Source: Congeria kusceri (lineage: Eukaryota; Mollusca; Bivalvia; Myida; Dreissenidae). From it: a stretch of 64,000 bases of DNA. The position numbers and the translations under genes are program-made. The notes under the pieces are model-generated. The model made no database searches. It was not told the origin of the DNA and worked only from the letters and a program-made list of their open reading frames with translations. The stretch's first letter is position 1. The number at the start of each line of letters is the position of its first letter. The DNA is taken from NCBI GenBank assembly GCA_027627225.1, contig CM051028.1:10794001-10858000 (forward strand). Reading direction: 5' to 3'. Shown here piece by piece: positions 1-10,559 of this stretch.

Positions 1-256
1 CGTTATGAATTGGCCAGCTGTACCCCCAGACTTATTACCGATGGTGCTCTCTGGGACGAACTTGACAGACGTGTACGTCAACGTCTTGTGCAGCCCCGAA
101 ACTTACAAACTGATCGAAGCACTAATGCAGGAGTGGAATAACATTCCGCTGGATATGGTGACCACTCTTGTTCATTCCATGCGTCTGAGGTGCCTTGCGG
201 TTTTGAATGCAAGAGGGGGGCATATTAACATGAGCTATGAATATGTGATGCGTTAG
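1..256 (+). pseudogene. Tc1/mariner-family transposase, C-terminal fragment (broken)
   Basis: The conceptual product matches the end of a Tc1-like DDE transposase: a WPA.PPDL stretch, then LWDELDRRVRQR in a different frame (about 44-112), then a return to the first frame with EALMQEWNNIP, an SMR.RC segment and an ARGGH end. These blocks lie in the order seen in the catalytic domain around and after the third acidic residue. Two frame changes (near 43 and near 113) are needed to read them, so the copy is dead. The 5' part lies outside the window. The terminal inverted repeat cannot be located with confidence in the 240 bp after the stop. It probably sits in an intron or just upstream of the HECT gene. 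Confidence 0.8.
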
Positions 257-494
257 AAGTTTTGATTAGTATAGTTTACAGATAACTTAAATTGGGAACC
301 ACCTTTGATTTGTGATTTTGTGGAGAAAATTAAGATCACAGTTTACTGTGCAAGTGCTTGTATGGGTACTAGAAAATAAATGAAGTCTGAATCCAATAAC
401 TTACAGGGGTATACATCACCTTGAGTGATTAAACTATTTTAGGAAAAAAAAATTAACATGTAAGAAATACAGTTTGGTTCTTTTTATTGTCTAG

Positions 495-667
495 CTAATT
501 GGAGCCAGCTCTTTAGAGAAAGTACAAAGCTTGATGGCGGAAAACTCAATGTTGTTTGAGTTAGCAGGATGCCTCCGGCCAGTTTCAGCATTCAGCGTGG
601 GCGACAAACTGGTCGATGACATGCTGAGATTTCTGGTAATCATAAGAAATCTGCCAGCTATTCACCA
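495..667 (+). CDS. HECT-type E3 ubiquitin ligase, exon A
   Basis: An open exon bounded by TTGTCTAG and CA|GTAAGT. It encodes 57 residues including ELAGCLRPVSAFSVGDKLV and ending in AIHQ, and leaves phase 2. Phase and sequence flow join it directly to the exon at 2388, giving AIHQ-LTVGLQTFGLL. The region resembles the part of invertebrate HECT proteins (G2E3-like group) that precedes the catalytic lobe. The family attaches ubiquitin to substrates through a C-terminal cysteine thioester. Upstream exons are not visible; they may lie left of the window, beyond the Tc1 remnant. The acceptor could shift by a few bases. Family membership rests mainly on the two downstream exons. Confidence 0.62.
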
Positions 668-1083
668 GTAAGTTTTCCATTTAACCAATATTTTAATGTC
701 CCTGGATTGAGGGCATATAGGTTGTGATCCATTCATATTCCAAAAACTTTAACAGTCAATATAACTTTAACACTGATTGACATATTTTGTTCATACCTTT
801 CCACTGTCACATGTACCTTACGGGTGAATAGCAACTGAATTCGCAAGTTATACACAATAACATCATATGTATTCAAACCATAAACTGCTTATTGGTAATT
901 TCAACTCGCATTAAGACTTGATAAAAGAATAACAAGGAAAAACTAACAGAAGTGTGATCACATATTTAGCAGGCAGTATAGAAATGAAATGTTTCTTTAC
1001 TTTGTTTATATTATAAAATGTTTTTTTTTAACTAGGTTTTCAATGAAGTTGAAAATACTGGTTACTAGTATTAGATCGGGGTA

Positions 1084-1490
1084 TGGCAGGCGGGCGGGCG
1101 GCATCAAACAGGTGGTTTTCGGTCAATAACTTTAGTTTGCATCGACCAATCTTGATGAAACTTTGGATAAAGCAAGCTTTCATGGAGACCTTGCTTGGGA
1201 TTGTATTTGGGGATTGTCGGGTCAAGGTCACTGTTACGAAAAATAGAAAAACAGTTTCTGCTTACGAACTTGAGTTTGGGTGGAGATATTGCACTGAAAT
1301 TTTGTGTGTAGGTAGCTTACATGAAGACCTAGCTTGGGATTGTTTTTGAGTAAAGGTCAAGGTCACTGTTAATAAAAATAGAATAATGGCATACGCTCAA
1401 TAACTTCAGTTATGATAGAGGTATTGCACTGAAATTTTGTATGTAGGTATCTTACATGCAGATCTTTGGATTGCACAATCATTTAAATTA
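1084..1490 (+). repeat. Dispersed bivalve-type repeat with tandem subunits
   Basis: Starts at a GGCGGGCGGGCGG tract and contains about two diverged subunits, each with 'cggtcaataactt', 'tgaaactt', 'catgnagacct' and 'gtcaaggtcactgtta' followed by an A-rich 'aaaaatagaa'. It lies in the HECT intron. Short open frames on both strands here (near 1040-1349) are by-products of the repeat. Confidence 0.7.
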
Positions 1491-1549
1491 AATTAATAAC
1501 TAAAATGTTGAAAACCTGGTTTTGTGGCGTTGCCATTTTTCTTGTTTGT

Positions 1550-2346
1550 TGGTTATTTAGCTCAACTATTCATCGAATAGTTTGAGCTATACTTCTCACC
1601 CATTTGTCGGCATCTGCGTGATGCTCTGGTTAAAGTAAACGTGCAACATATCCTTATCACTGTTTCTACTACAGGTTTTCAATTGAAACTTCAAACATGT
1701 TTTCGGGGTCATCATGTGAGGTCACTGACCAAGGCCCATAACTCTGACCTGCAAATTAGCAGAATTATGCCCCTTTTTGTACTGTAAATTTAGGTTAACG
1801 TTTGTGTGCGACATCTCTATAGCCACTACAGATATTGAAATAAAACTTTACATATGTGTTCAGACCTTTATAATCACGAACTGACCAGCATCTCCGCAGG
1901 ATTATGCCGCCTTCTGTATTATACGATCAGGTTAAGGTTGCGTGTTGAGTTCGAATCTGGGTCACGTGCGTCCAAAAACTAGGTCACCAGGTCAATTCTT
2001 ATAAAAACATTGTTACCACTCTAGAAGCCACATTTATAATGCAACCTTGATGAAACTTGGTTACAATTTTTATCTTGACAATATCTAGGCCAAGTTCGAA
2101 TCTGGGTCACGTGTGTCCAAAAATAAGGTCACAAGGTCAAATCTTAAAAAATCCATATTACAACTCTAGAAGCCACATTTATGACTCAATATTGATGAAA
2201 CTTGGTCAGAATTGTTTATCTTGACAATATCAAGGCCATGTTTGAATCTGGGTCAAGTGGGGTGAAAAACTATGTCACCAGGTCAATTCTTCGGCAATTG
2301 GTGTACCTTGAACTAAGGTGAGCACTTCAGGGCCATCATGGCCCTC
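1550..2346 (+). repeat. Two fused dispersed repeat elements in the HECT intron
   Basis: Opens with a 'tagctcaactattc...gaatagtttgagcta' inverted head (1558-1592) and changes near 1950 to a second family. That family has three diverged subunits, each with 'gaatctgggtca', 'aggtcaccaggtca' and 'gaagccacattta', and ends with 'ggccatcatggccctcttgtt' at 2331-2351. The boundary between the two families is approximate. Confidence 0.65.
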
Positions 2347-2387
2347 TTGTTATGTAAATATTACCATTTTATTTTGTTCAATTGTAG

Positions 2388-2608
2388 ACTGACAGTAGGT
2401 CTTCAAACATTCGGGCTCCTAGACATGATGAGGGGTAATGTATCGCAATTCCAAGAAGTGTTTTGCCCTAGAGAATCGCCACCTATAACAGCGGACCAAA
2501 TGGAAGCTGTATACCAACAAATTCAGTACTCATAAAACGGGAGTAATCATCGGAGGGATGAGGAGCGCACAATCTCCTACTGGAGGGATTATCTCATTGA
2601 TATAGAGG
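2388..2608 (+). CDS. HECT-type E3 ligase, exon B with an in-frame TAA
   Basis: Acceptor AATTGTAG at 2381-2387 and donor GAGG|GTAATA. The exon encodes a helical HECT segment (GLQTFGLLDMM, then PITADQMEAVYQQI), then a TAA at 2533-2535, and then continues without another stop as NGSNHRRDEERTISYWRDYL. The residues after the stop match the GSN-R-EE-W-DYL block expected of the family, so translation was once continuous. Entry phase 2 and exit phase 1 agree with both neighbouring exons. The single stop makes this allele a likely pseudogene. A shortened protein, a sequence error or a polymorphic null are the alternatives. Confidence 0.72.
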
Positions 2609-3122
2609 GTAATATATACATACACGTGTGTGTGTGTGCTTGTGTGTGAATGTGTGTATGTGCATAAATACGTCAATTTGCTTGCGTTCCTATGTTAGTT
2701 TTTCTGCACTTTATCTCTATTAAGTCTGACAAACAAATTAATTTGATAGTAATAGGTGCAGTGATAACATATGTTTTGTTGACACAAACAATCTTCAACT
2801 GAATGTTGTAAAGGTTAAGAAGGGTTTTAGACCCTTGATTAATTCTTAGTCCAGTGTATTTTTACAGGTCCGCATACAGTTTTTGCCTGACTTCTGAATC
2901 TTTTGACCCAAGTTGTATGGGTACATATTTATGACCAACTCCTACTATTTGCAAAGATGAACTCCATTGATACAAAAATATACATGAAGCAAGGAATTAT
3001 AGTGATAGCTACTCTCCAACGGTCCTTTCAGTTTTTCCATTATTTACTGCAATAAAGAGTTATTGACTGTAAATGTATTTATTTTGAATTTTATATTCAA
3101 TATGCCTAATGTTTTTTTACAG
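2609..3122. other. HECT intron with a TG microsatellite
   Basis: A phase-1 intron with clear GT and AG ends. An interrupted (TG)n tract lies at about 2624-2663. Nothing else is recognisable. Confidence 0.6.
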
Positions 3123-3367
3123 ATGGAAATGTTGGGGTTTCGTTTGAAGAACTATTGGTATTCGGGACTGGAACTGACAAAGTTCCATGTTTTGGCTTTT
3201 CACAAGACCCTTCAATAGAGTTTCTTCATGAAAGTGATCATCACAAATTACCAGAGGCAAACACGTGTTCTATGATTCTCCGCCTACCGATTGTAAAAAC
3301 ATATGAAGAATTTAAAGAAAACATGGACTTTGGGATACTAAATTCCCCAGGATTCGGAATTGCATAA
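3123..3367 (+). CDS. HECT-type E3 ligase, C-terminal catalytic exon
   Basis: Acceptor TTTTTTTACAG. The first codon is split (G|AT), joining the previous exon as IE-DGNVGVSFEELLVFGTG. The exon carries the C-lobe core: GFSQDPSIEFLHE, LPEANTC with the presumed catalytic cysteine in the usual Px-ANTC setting, LRLP, YEEFKENM, and the terminal PGFGIA followed by TAA. In HECT ligases this cysteine accepts ubiquitin from the E2, and the ending is typical of the invertebrate G2E3-like group. The exon has no disabling change, in contrast to the stop in the preceding exon. Confidence 0.85.
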
Positions 3368-3481
3368 TGGATGAAAACAGATGCCTTCGACTATGTCCAG
3401 AATATGCATTGCATATTATTAATTCATATTACGTGTACTCCAGTAGAAGAAATTTGAAGGGTGTATACTATATACCCTTTT

Positions 3482-3850
3482 TTAGCTCGACTATAAACTG
3501 AATAGTCCGAGCTATACTACTCACCCAAATATCGGCTTTAACTGCTTGGCCGATTTTCTCAAACTTTCACAGCTGAATGACCTTAATACTAGTATGTAGA
3601 TTATCGTTAAGAAAGGAATCTTGGCTGCGACCAGTTTTGGCTGAATTTATATGGCCCTTTGTCAGTTTTTGTTCACTGTAGAATATATAGTGGATTTGTC
3701 TCTGTCCAAACATGTGTCGTGGGGGCATCAGTGTCTGTGACACATTTCTAGTTTATCATTTTGTTGTCAGCACTTAACTTCAAACATTATGCTAACATGC
3801 TATAACATTCATGTGAGCGAACCAGGGCCAGCTTGGCTCTCGTCTTGTTT
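3482..3850 (+). repeat. Dispersed repeat with inverted head
   Basis: Begins with 'tagctcgactataaactgaatagtccgagcta', an inverted head like that at 1558, and ends with 'ccagggccagcttggctctcgtcttgtt'. It is a short, diverged relative of the elements at 1550-2346. Confidence 0.6.
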
Positions 3851-4128
3851 TTGATGCAGTTGTTTGTTTGTTATAGGTACCCTTGACAGTTATTGTTTTC
3901 TTTAAGATGCATACATTTATATATAAAAAAATCTTGACATAGTAACAGATAATGAGTTAGCCAAATTGGGTATTACCTCATAGTTTTACAAATAAATAGG
4001 CACTGGGTGATTTGAGAACTTGAAATTATGTCACCTCATTTTCAGAAATTCCACAAATATACCTACTTACAGTTTAACAACTATACATGAATAATGCCAT
4101 CAAAGAAAGTTAATTTACAAGTAATGCG
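3851..4128. other. Intergenic, no feature seen
   Basis: AT-rich sequence with no convincing exon or repeat signature. Confidence 0.5.
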
Positions 4129-4583
4129 TTAAAGGGACTTGTTCACAGAGTTTCGTATTTTTGAAAAATGTCATTAAATGAATTTACTTACAAAACTGTC
4201 ATATCTGGAATAGTTTTAAATAATTATAATAACAAGGAAAAAGATATAAAAAAAAATGTGCCTGCCCTGGGGTTCGAACCCGGGACCCCTAGAAGCAAAA
4301 GCTAACGCTACACCACGCAGGCTTTTGAATTTGGATGGCAGTTTAAATGCTATGTCGGTAATACACGTTTTTGCTAAATTATCTATGAAAAGCGTTATAA
4401 ACGCTTTATTATTTTTCCAATTTCGATTGATGATTATAAATAAACGAACATATCTTTTTAACATTTTTCTTAGTCAGGAGTGTTATTTTGCTTGTGTGAA
4501 TATAATGCATACATTCTTTTTTGAATCTATGACAATTTTTTTGAAAATTGTCATTTTGCCAAACTATGAACAAGTCCCTTTAA
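4129..4583. mobile_element. Non-autonomous inverted-repeat element flanked by TTAA
   Basis: The left end 'ttaaagggacttgttca' (from 4129) is the exact reverse complement of the right end 'tgaacaagtccctttaa' (to 4583). Inner, imperfect inverted repeats follow ('gaaaaatgtcatt' against 'aattgtcattttg'). TTAA at both ends may be the target-site duplication, which is typical of piggyBac-type insertion, or part of the palindrome itself. The element is 455 bp long, has no transposase, and carries a tRNA-like segment on the minus strand. Confidence 0.7.
4255..4323 (-). other. tRNA-like sequence (A and B box) inside the element
   Basis: Read on the minus strand it begins GCCTGCG, has an A-box-like TGGTGTAGCGTTAGC and a B-box GGTTCGAACCC, and ends in GGCAGGC, which pairs with the start at 6 of 7 positions. 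The D-arm and T-arm are recognisable. The anticodon arm is irregular, so it is probably a tRNA-derived relic or a SINE head rather than a working tRNA. Confidence 0.6.
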
Positions 4584-4954
4584 TTTAGGCTCAAATATAT
4601 ATGAATCAGTTATGCATGAACATTAACCTTTCTTTAGTAAAGTTTACCCATTCTGTTTGAAGAGTTAAGTACCTAGAATAAGAATTGAGTTTTGCTGGTC
4701 ATGAAATGAAAAAATAATTCAGTAAATGGTGTTTAAGAGTATTTAAGCAAATATATGACTTATCTGTTGCTGTGCTTGAGATACCATGTTTGTTAAACTT
4801 GACTTACTTAATATTTTGAAAAGCCATTGTTTTTGCCATACATGTTTCCCTTTCATTATGTTCATTGTTTCATATAAGTATAAACTTATGTAGTTTGTGT
4901 TCCTGCAATATTTGACATTTGTTGTACTTGTTTTTCGGCATAAATTAGCTTTTT
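4584..4954. other. Intergenic, no feature seen
   Basis: AT-rich sequence with no coding pattern or repeat boundary that I can support. Confidence 0.5.
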
Positions 4955-5460
4955 ATACCCCTGCAAAGGAAGTTTGAGAGGGGGTAAATTGGAGTCACTC
5001 TGTAGGTTTGTCGGTTCGTCTGTCGGTTTGTCGGTCTGTCCACATAAAATATAAGTTTGTGGAGCAAACTACTTCTACATTTCCCAAGACTAAGTGATTC
5101 ACTTGAAATATGTCACTATGATGTGATCCATTGATCCACTTATTCATGAGTTATGTGCTCTTGAACTAAGCCATGTAACTGCCATATTAAATGTTATGTT
5201 TGTGGAGCAAACTACTTCCTCATTTCTAAAGCCATTAACTTAAAACTTGAAATATGTCATCAACATGAAGTGCACATGTGAAAGACTTTTTTCATGCCCA
5301 ATGATCCTCACTTTCCTAGTCATGTGCTCTTGGACTTAAAATGTTCTTAGTTTGTGAAGCAATCGAATTCCACATTTCTCAAGCGACTAAATTGAAACTT
5401 CAAATATGTCATCACCTTGAAGTGTAGAATTGCAAGACACTTTTCATCACCAGTGACCAG
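4955..5460 (+). repeat. Dispersed repeat, TATACCCC-headed family
   Basis: Starts 'tttttatacccctgc' with a following 'gtctgtcggtttgtcggtctgtcc' tract, then about three diverged subunits sharing 'tttgtggagcaaact', 'cttgaaatatgtca' and 'tcatg'. The right edge is blurred where the 97-bp satellite begins. Confidence 0.6.
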
Positions 5461-5486
5461 AGTTATTTGCAACGTAAGAAACGTAT

Positions 5487-6450
5487 GTCAAAGCAGGAGG
5501 TAGTACATTTCCGTGATTAATTATATTGCAGTGACGCTATGTGCATCCTGGATGTGATAAAGTGATAAGACCAAAAAGATGTCAAAGCAGGAGGCAGTAC
5601 ATTTCCGTGGTTAATTATATTGCAGTGACGCTATGTGCATCCTGGATGTGATAAAGTGATAAGAAGAGCAAAAAGATGTCAAGGCAGGAGGCCGTACATT
5701 TCCGTGGTTAATTATATTGCAGTGACACCATGTGCATCCTGGATGTGATAAAGTGATAAGAAGAGCAAAAAGATGTCAAGGCAGGAGGCAGTACATTTCC
5801 GTGGTTAATCATATTGCAGTGACACTATGTGCATCCTGGATGTGATAAAGTGATAAGAACAGCAAAAAGATGTCAAAGCAGGAGGCAGTACATTTCCGTG
5901 GTTAATTATATTGCAGTGACACTATGTGCATCCTGGATGTGATAAAGTGATAAGAGCAAAAATATGTCAAAGCAGGAGGCAGTACATTTCCGTGGTTAAT
6001 TATATTGCAGTGACACCATGTGCATCCTGGATGTGATAAAGTGATAAGAAGAGCAAAACGAATCAAAGCAGGAGGCAGTACATTTCCGTGGTTATGTATA
6101 TTGCAGTGACACTATGTGTATCCTGGATGTGATAAAGTGATAAGAACAGCAAAAAGATATCAAGGCAGGAGGCAGTACATTTCAGAGGTTAATTATATTG
6201 CAGTGACACTATGTGCATCCTGGATGTGATAAAGTGATAAGAACAGCAAAAAGATGTCAAAGCAGGAGGCAGTACATTTCAGAGGTTAATTATATTGCAG
6301 TGACACTATGTGCATCCTGGATGTGATAAAGTGATAAGAAGAGCAAAAAGATGTCAAGGCAGGAGGCAGTACATTTCCGTGGTTATGTATATTGCAGTGA
6401 CACTATGTGTATCCTGGATGTGATAAAGTGATAAAATCAGCAAAAACGCA
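5487..6450 (+). repeat. 97-bp satellite, ten copies
   Basis: The marker 'gcaggagg' recurs at 5493, 5587, 5684, 5781, 5878, 5972, 6068, 6165, 6262 and 6359, a spacing of 94-97 bp. Each unit also has 'ttatattgcagtgacac' and 'catcctggatgtgataaag'. Units differ by few substitutions and by 2-3 bp indels near 'aagaagagcaaaa'. There is no open frame through the array. Confidence 0.95.
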
Positions 6451-6539
6451 TTTTAATAATTATGATGATATTGGTTGTTATATTAAAAGCAACACCAAGA
6501 AGACGTTTGCTTTCGGAACGAAAGCATAGTATGTCTCCA

Positions 6540-7165
6540 CCGACGCCAGCTTGAGCTGGACTATGAGTTAGCTGTTTGAAACATGATGTTGACTTTAAAC
6601 ATCTTCATGAAGACCAATCACCATGTGAAATATGAAAGTTCTACAATGAATAGTTCTCAAAATATTGAGCGGAAACCATTTTTTACATAAGTGCCCCTGT
6701 GACCTTGACCTTTGACCTATTGAACCAAAAGTCAATAGGGCTATTTTCTTTATAAATACCAATCAGAATGTGAAACATCAAAGCTCTACAGTGAATAGTT
6801 CTCTTTATAAATACCAATCAGAATGTGAAACATCAAAGCTCTACAGTGAATAGTTCTCAAGATATTGAGCGGAAACCATTTTTTACAGGAGTGACCCCTG
6901 TGACCTTGACCTTTGACCTACTGAACCAAAAATAAATAGGGATCTTGTCTTCATGAAGACCAATCACCATATGAAATATGAAAGCTCTGCAATGAATAGT
7001 TCTGAAGATGTTGAGCGGAAACCATTTTTTACCAATTTTCCTGTAAGTGACCGCTGTGACCTTGACTTTTGACCTACTGAGGCAAAAATCAATAGGCTTC
7101 TTGTCTTCATAAGTACCCATCAGCATGTGAAATATGAAAGCTCTACCATGAGTACTGGTCGAGGG
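6540..7165 (+). repeat. Dispersed repeat array with TGACCTTGACCTTTGACC motif
   Basis: About three to four diverged units, each with 'gtgaaatatgaaagctct', 'gaatagttct', 'gttgagcggaaaccatttttta' and 'gaccttgacctttgaccta'. A 55-bp block is duplicated in tandem almost exactly (from 6748 and from 6803). A (ATA)n tract closes the array at about 7171-7191. Confidence 0.75.
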
Positions 7166-7214
7166 GGAGACATAATAATAATAATAATAATGACAACAGT
7201 TCATAATTTACTAT

Positions 7215-7560
7215 TTTGGTGAGCCACCCCCGTGGTCTAGTGGTGAAAGCATTGCGCTTGTAAACTACAGCCTCTCACCGCTATGATTTTGAGTCCTGCT
7301 GGGGTCGAAAAAATTGCAAGTGACAAAGTAGGTAGTTGCTTACAGACAAAACCAAACTCTGTCACATCTACTGACATGTCTGACAGATTCTGACAAGGTC
7401 TGACAGATTTTCTAAGAATTTCTGACCAAAATATAAGGCTGTCAGACAATGTCTGACAATGCTCTGGAAGTTTGGTATTGTCCTGCCGGGACAAGAATAT
7501 GGATGTAATATGCTCTGCTAATAATCTTCTTGTCAAAGTCTTAAAAAGTGTGACCAAACC
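7215..7560 (+). mobile_element. tRNA-derived SINE-like sequence
   Basis: The head 'cccccgtggtctagtggtgaaagc' resembles an A box, and a degraded B-box-like 'gattttgagtcctgct' lies about 45 bp downstream. The body contains repeated 'ctgacagattctgac' and 'tgtctgacaatg' phrases. A Pol III origin is an inference from the box spacing. Confidence 0.5.
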
Positions 7561-7764
7561 AGATCAACAGACCATGGAAGGTGACATGACATGTCAGTGC
7601 TGACAATTCCAGACCACCTTGTTTATTTGTTTTTAACACCGGTTCAACACCATGTAAGATCATTTTAGTTTAAGGCCGTCAGATAGCCTAATCCTGTTCC
7701 TGGATAACTAACCAGTGCAAGGCCATTTTTTGCAACTCAATGACATCTTTGCTTGCATCATATA

Positions 7765-8270
7765 TGAAAGACTACCTCCTTGGTCTAGCAGTAAGCGTGC
7801 TGCTCTTGTTAACCGTGACATCTCACCACTGTGAGTTTGAATCCAGGTGGTTTTTTTAAGTAACAGTGACCTTGACCTTTCACTGAGCAGCACCAAAATG
7901 TATAGGTGTTTTGCTGCCTTTTATATATAATTAATATGGATGAATTGTGTAAAAAAGTGTTTAAGTTAACGCAGCACAAAGACATCTTTTTTCAGTTAAA
8001 ATGACCTTGACCTTTGTTCTGAGCAGCACAAAAAGGCATTGGTGTGTGCCTAACCTTGTGTATTACCTATATATGTAATATGAATGAATTGTGTCATAAA
8101 GTATTCGAGTTATCGCAGCACAAATAAAAATCTACTTTTGGTAACACACATTGTGTTGAAAAATGTTTGAGTTATGGAAGCAGAAAGTAGAGAGAGACTG
8201 ACGGACAGACGAAGGGACGGACAATATAATTACTCTAGGGCGCTCGCATATACATGTGGGGCCTTAAAGG
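7765..8270 (+). repeat. tRNA-like head fused to a dispersed repeat
   Basis: An A-box-like 'ccttggtctagcagtaagcg' and a B-box-like 'gagtttgaatccagg' lie at 7770-7855. They are followed by two to three subunits with 'accttgacctttcac/gttctgagcagcac' and 'atgaattgtgt', and an ending rich in GACGGACAGACG (8200-8222) with 'gggcgctcgca'. Confidence 0.55.
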
Positions 8271-8807
8271 GATAAAAGCATCGATTTTCAAAATTGATCA
8301 ACTATGAGTTGTGTGTCTATTGATGTGCATACTAGTCATTTATGTTATGCGTTTTAATATTACATGGAATGCGCGAACATAAAAGGTGAAATTTGACACA
8401 GGTGTTTACCATAATTTTATAGGCAAGATCAATATCGCGAAAGAGATGTTAGGTTTTTTACATATTTTTCAATAGAAATGATAGCGAAATAAAATGCTCC
8501 GGGGCTAGTTTAATCGTGGAAAAAAGTAAAACTGTTCAATGTTAGAGTATCATTTTGATGTTTTTAACTGTAAGGAACTATTAGGAACATAAACTACACC
8601 ATAGACAAAATATGCTTTTATACCTTTAATAAGATGGTATGTTTTTAAGGAGATGGTAAGTCCTATTAAGGACATATTATACTTGAAAATAACTTTTCAC
8701 TAAGGCACCTGGACACTTGGGAAAGCTGTAACTGTTTGATATTAAAACCCATATATAATGATGTTTACCCGTTCATGTGTTTTGTATGTACTCTTTGAAT
8801 TTTGTAG
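8271..8807. other. Upstream region of the recombinase-like gene
   Basis: AT-rich DNA without a supported exon. It ends in a plausible branch and polypyrimidine region before the 8808 acceptor. Confidence 0.5.
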
Positions 8808-9087
8808 AATGGACATGATGGACAACGTGGCAAAATCGAAAAAAAATCACCACGCCTTTGTTCTGATAACTCCCGAGGCTAGAGAGGCTATCAAGCTCCT
8901 GATCGAAACAAGGGAGGCAGTCAGAATTCCTCAGAACAACAAGTACATATTTGCAAGGTTGAATGCACCCACTCCACTTTCTGGAGGGGCCTCTCTCAAG
9001 GAAATCGTCCACAAATGCCCAGATTTGAAAAAACCAGATACTATAACAACAACAACATTGAGAAGGTACACAGCTACGGTGTCACAG
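8808..9087 (+). CDS. Tyrosine-recombinase-like protein, exon 1 of those visible
   Basis: Acceptor TTTTGTAG and donor CAG|GTATGT. The exon encodes about 93 residues: HHAFVLITPEAREAIKLL, then NNKYIFARLNAPTPLSG, and finally LRRYTATVSQ. The arginine in LRRY is positioned like the first catalytic Arg of tyrosine (Crypton/phage-integrase-like) recombinases. Metazoan genomes contain host genes and elements of this type, and this one has the same exon style. An ATG at 8809 falls at the acceptor, so either translation starts there or, as I think more likely, exons lie further upstream. It leaves phase 0 into the next exon. Confidence 0.7.
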
Positions 9088-9126
9088 GTATGTCACACTC
9101 TTGCATGAGGTTTCATTCAGTAATTA

Positions 9127-9715
9127 TGTCCCCACACTGAAAGGGGGGGGGCATAAAGGTGTGCCCTTGTCCGTCATTCCGTCTGTTTGTCTGTCACAAA
9201 CTTGTATAACACATATCCCCAAAAGTATTTGAGACATATTTGAGTCATGAAACCTTACAGGAATGTTTATCGGCATGTGAAATTGTGCATAAGGGGTTTT
9301 AACTCTGCCGAAGCCAAAACACTTTTGAGTTATCTGCCCTTGAATTGGATTTTGGTATTACATATATAAAAACTGTGTGCCTCATGTATCTCCAGAAGTT
9401 TTTGAGATAGGGTTATGAAATATTATTGGAATATTTGTCACTAAATGTTGTTGTGCATGAGGGTTTAAACAAGTCAAATAACCTGTAGTTATGAGCCCTT
9501 AACTGAGTATAGGTATTACATATAGAAAAACTTGTGTCACGCATATCTCCACAAGTGTTTGAGACAGAGTCATGCAATATTACAGGAATGTTTGCTACCA
9601 CATGTTGTAGTGCATCAAGGGTTTTTCTCCAACGTCGTATAGCCTTAAGTTATGGGCCTTTGATTTTGTACAGGCATAACATATAGTACAAACACTTCTA
9701 TCCCCCCCCACCCCC
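9127..9715 (+). repeat. Dispersed repeat in intron, three subunits
   Basis: Begins 'tatgtccccacactgaaaggggggggg' with a 'gtccgtcattccgtctgt' tract, then three subunits about 165-175 bp apart sharing 'catatctcc', 'gtttgagaca', 'attacaggaatgttt' and 'gggttt'. It ends near the C-run at 9703-9717. Confidence 0.65.
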
Positions 9716-9824
9716 CTCTGAAAGCAGAATTATCTGAAAATATTTCCATCTTGTAATTCTGATGTACAGTGTTCAATGACCAGAATAATGGCTCTTATTA
9801 ATTTTATTAATTGGTCATTTTCAG

Positions 9825-9938
9825 ATTCTTGATATGACATCCAAGGAACTTCGACTCCTAGCCAAACACTTGGGCCATGATGTGAAGACGCATAAAGAGT
9901 ACTACCAATTGTCTTCTGCAACTTTAGAACTTTCAAAG
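9825..9938 (+). CDS. Tyrosine-recombinase-like protein, exon 2
   Basis: Exactly 38 codons between TTTTCAG and AAG|GTAAAG, phase 0 at both ends. It reads ILDMTSKELRLLAKHLGHD, then THKEYYQL and ELSK. HLGH followed by a tyrosine about ten residues on matches the box II His-x-x-(Arg/His)...Tyr layout of tyrosine recombinases, so this exon would hold the nucleophile. The exon is intact. With exon 1 it makes a near-complete catalytic half. The context has no recognisable element termini, which favours a host or domesticated gene over an active transposon. Confidence 0.75.
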
Positions 9939-10084
9939 GTAAAGATTTATTGGAGTTAATTGCTTTATTGTATCTATAACAGTGATCAGTATTAAACAAG
10001 CTACATAGGTTTACAATTTAATAATATTCTCCACATCAGTTAGTTCTGTGTTGCTTATGCAAATGTCAGTTATCTACTAAGGGT

Positions 10085-10350
10085 TAGGCGGAGCACAGTA
10101 GTGCTGATGGTTGCACTCTGGACTGTCAATCGAAAGGTCTTATGTTTGATAGCCAAATCTAGCATGCCCTGCTATTGTCTTTTTGGTAATCAATGTGATC
10201 TAAGATTCTACTGAGGTCTGTCACTTTCCACGTCTGATTCAAGAGTGAAAGATTCCAGCCTAAGCTAGAAAATTCACTTGTTTGAATCCATGACGATTGT
10301 ATCACGTCTTAATGATCCATCATGGTGTCAATATTGTGTTTAATCCCAAC
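10085..10350 (+). mobile_element. tRNA-derived SINE-like sequence
   Basis: A-box-like 'gagcacagtagtgctgatgg' and B-box-like 'ttatgtttgatagcc' are spaced as in a tRNA head. The tail contains 'gtgtttaatcccaacaaacaaacc'. It lies in the intron after exon 2. Confidence 0.55.
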
Positions 10351-10559
10351 AAACAAACCAAGGTTTATGAGTTTGTTCTCATAAAAAGACACACATTATG
10401 CCGGATAGGTATACTTGAAAACACCTCCTTTTATGATTTTTCTGTATTTTTTATCTGCTAAGTGAGCCTGCTGAACTGTCAAACTGATGGTTGCAATATT
10501 TTTGTTCTATTCTTTTTTTGTCAGTCTATGCAAACATAACACCAGGTGCAGCAGTGCAT

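Noticed and set aside
4255..4323. Functional tRNA gene
   Set aside because: The A and B boxes and acceptor stem are fair, but the anticodon arm does not form and it lies inside an inverted-repeat element.
5487..6450. CRISPR-like appearance of regularly spaced repeats
   Set aside because: The whole 97-bp unit is repeated, with no unique spacers, in clearly eukaryotic DNA. It is a satellite.
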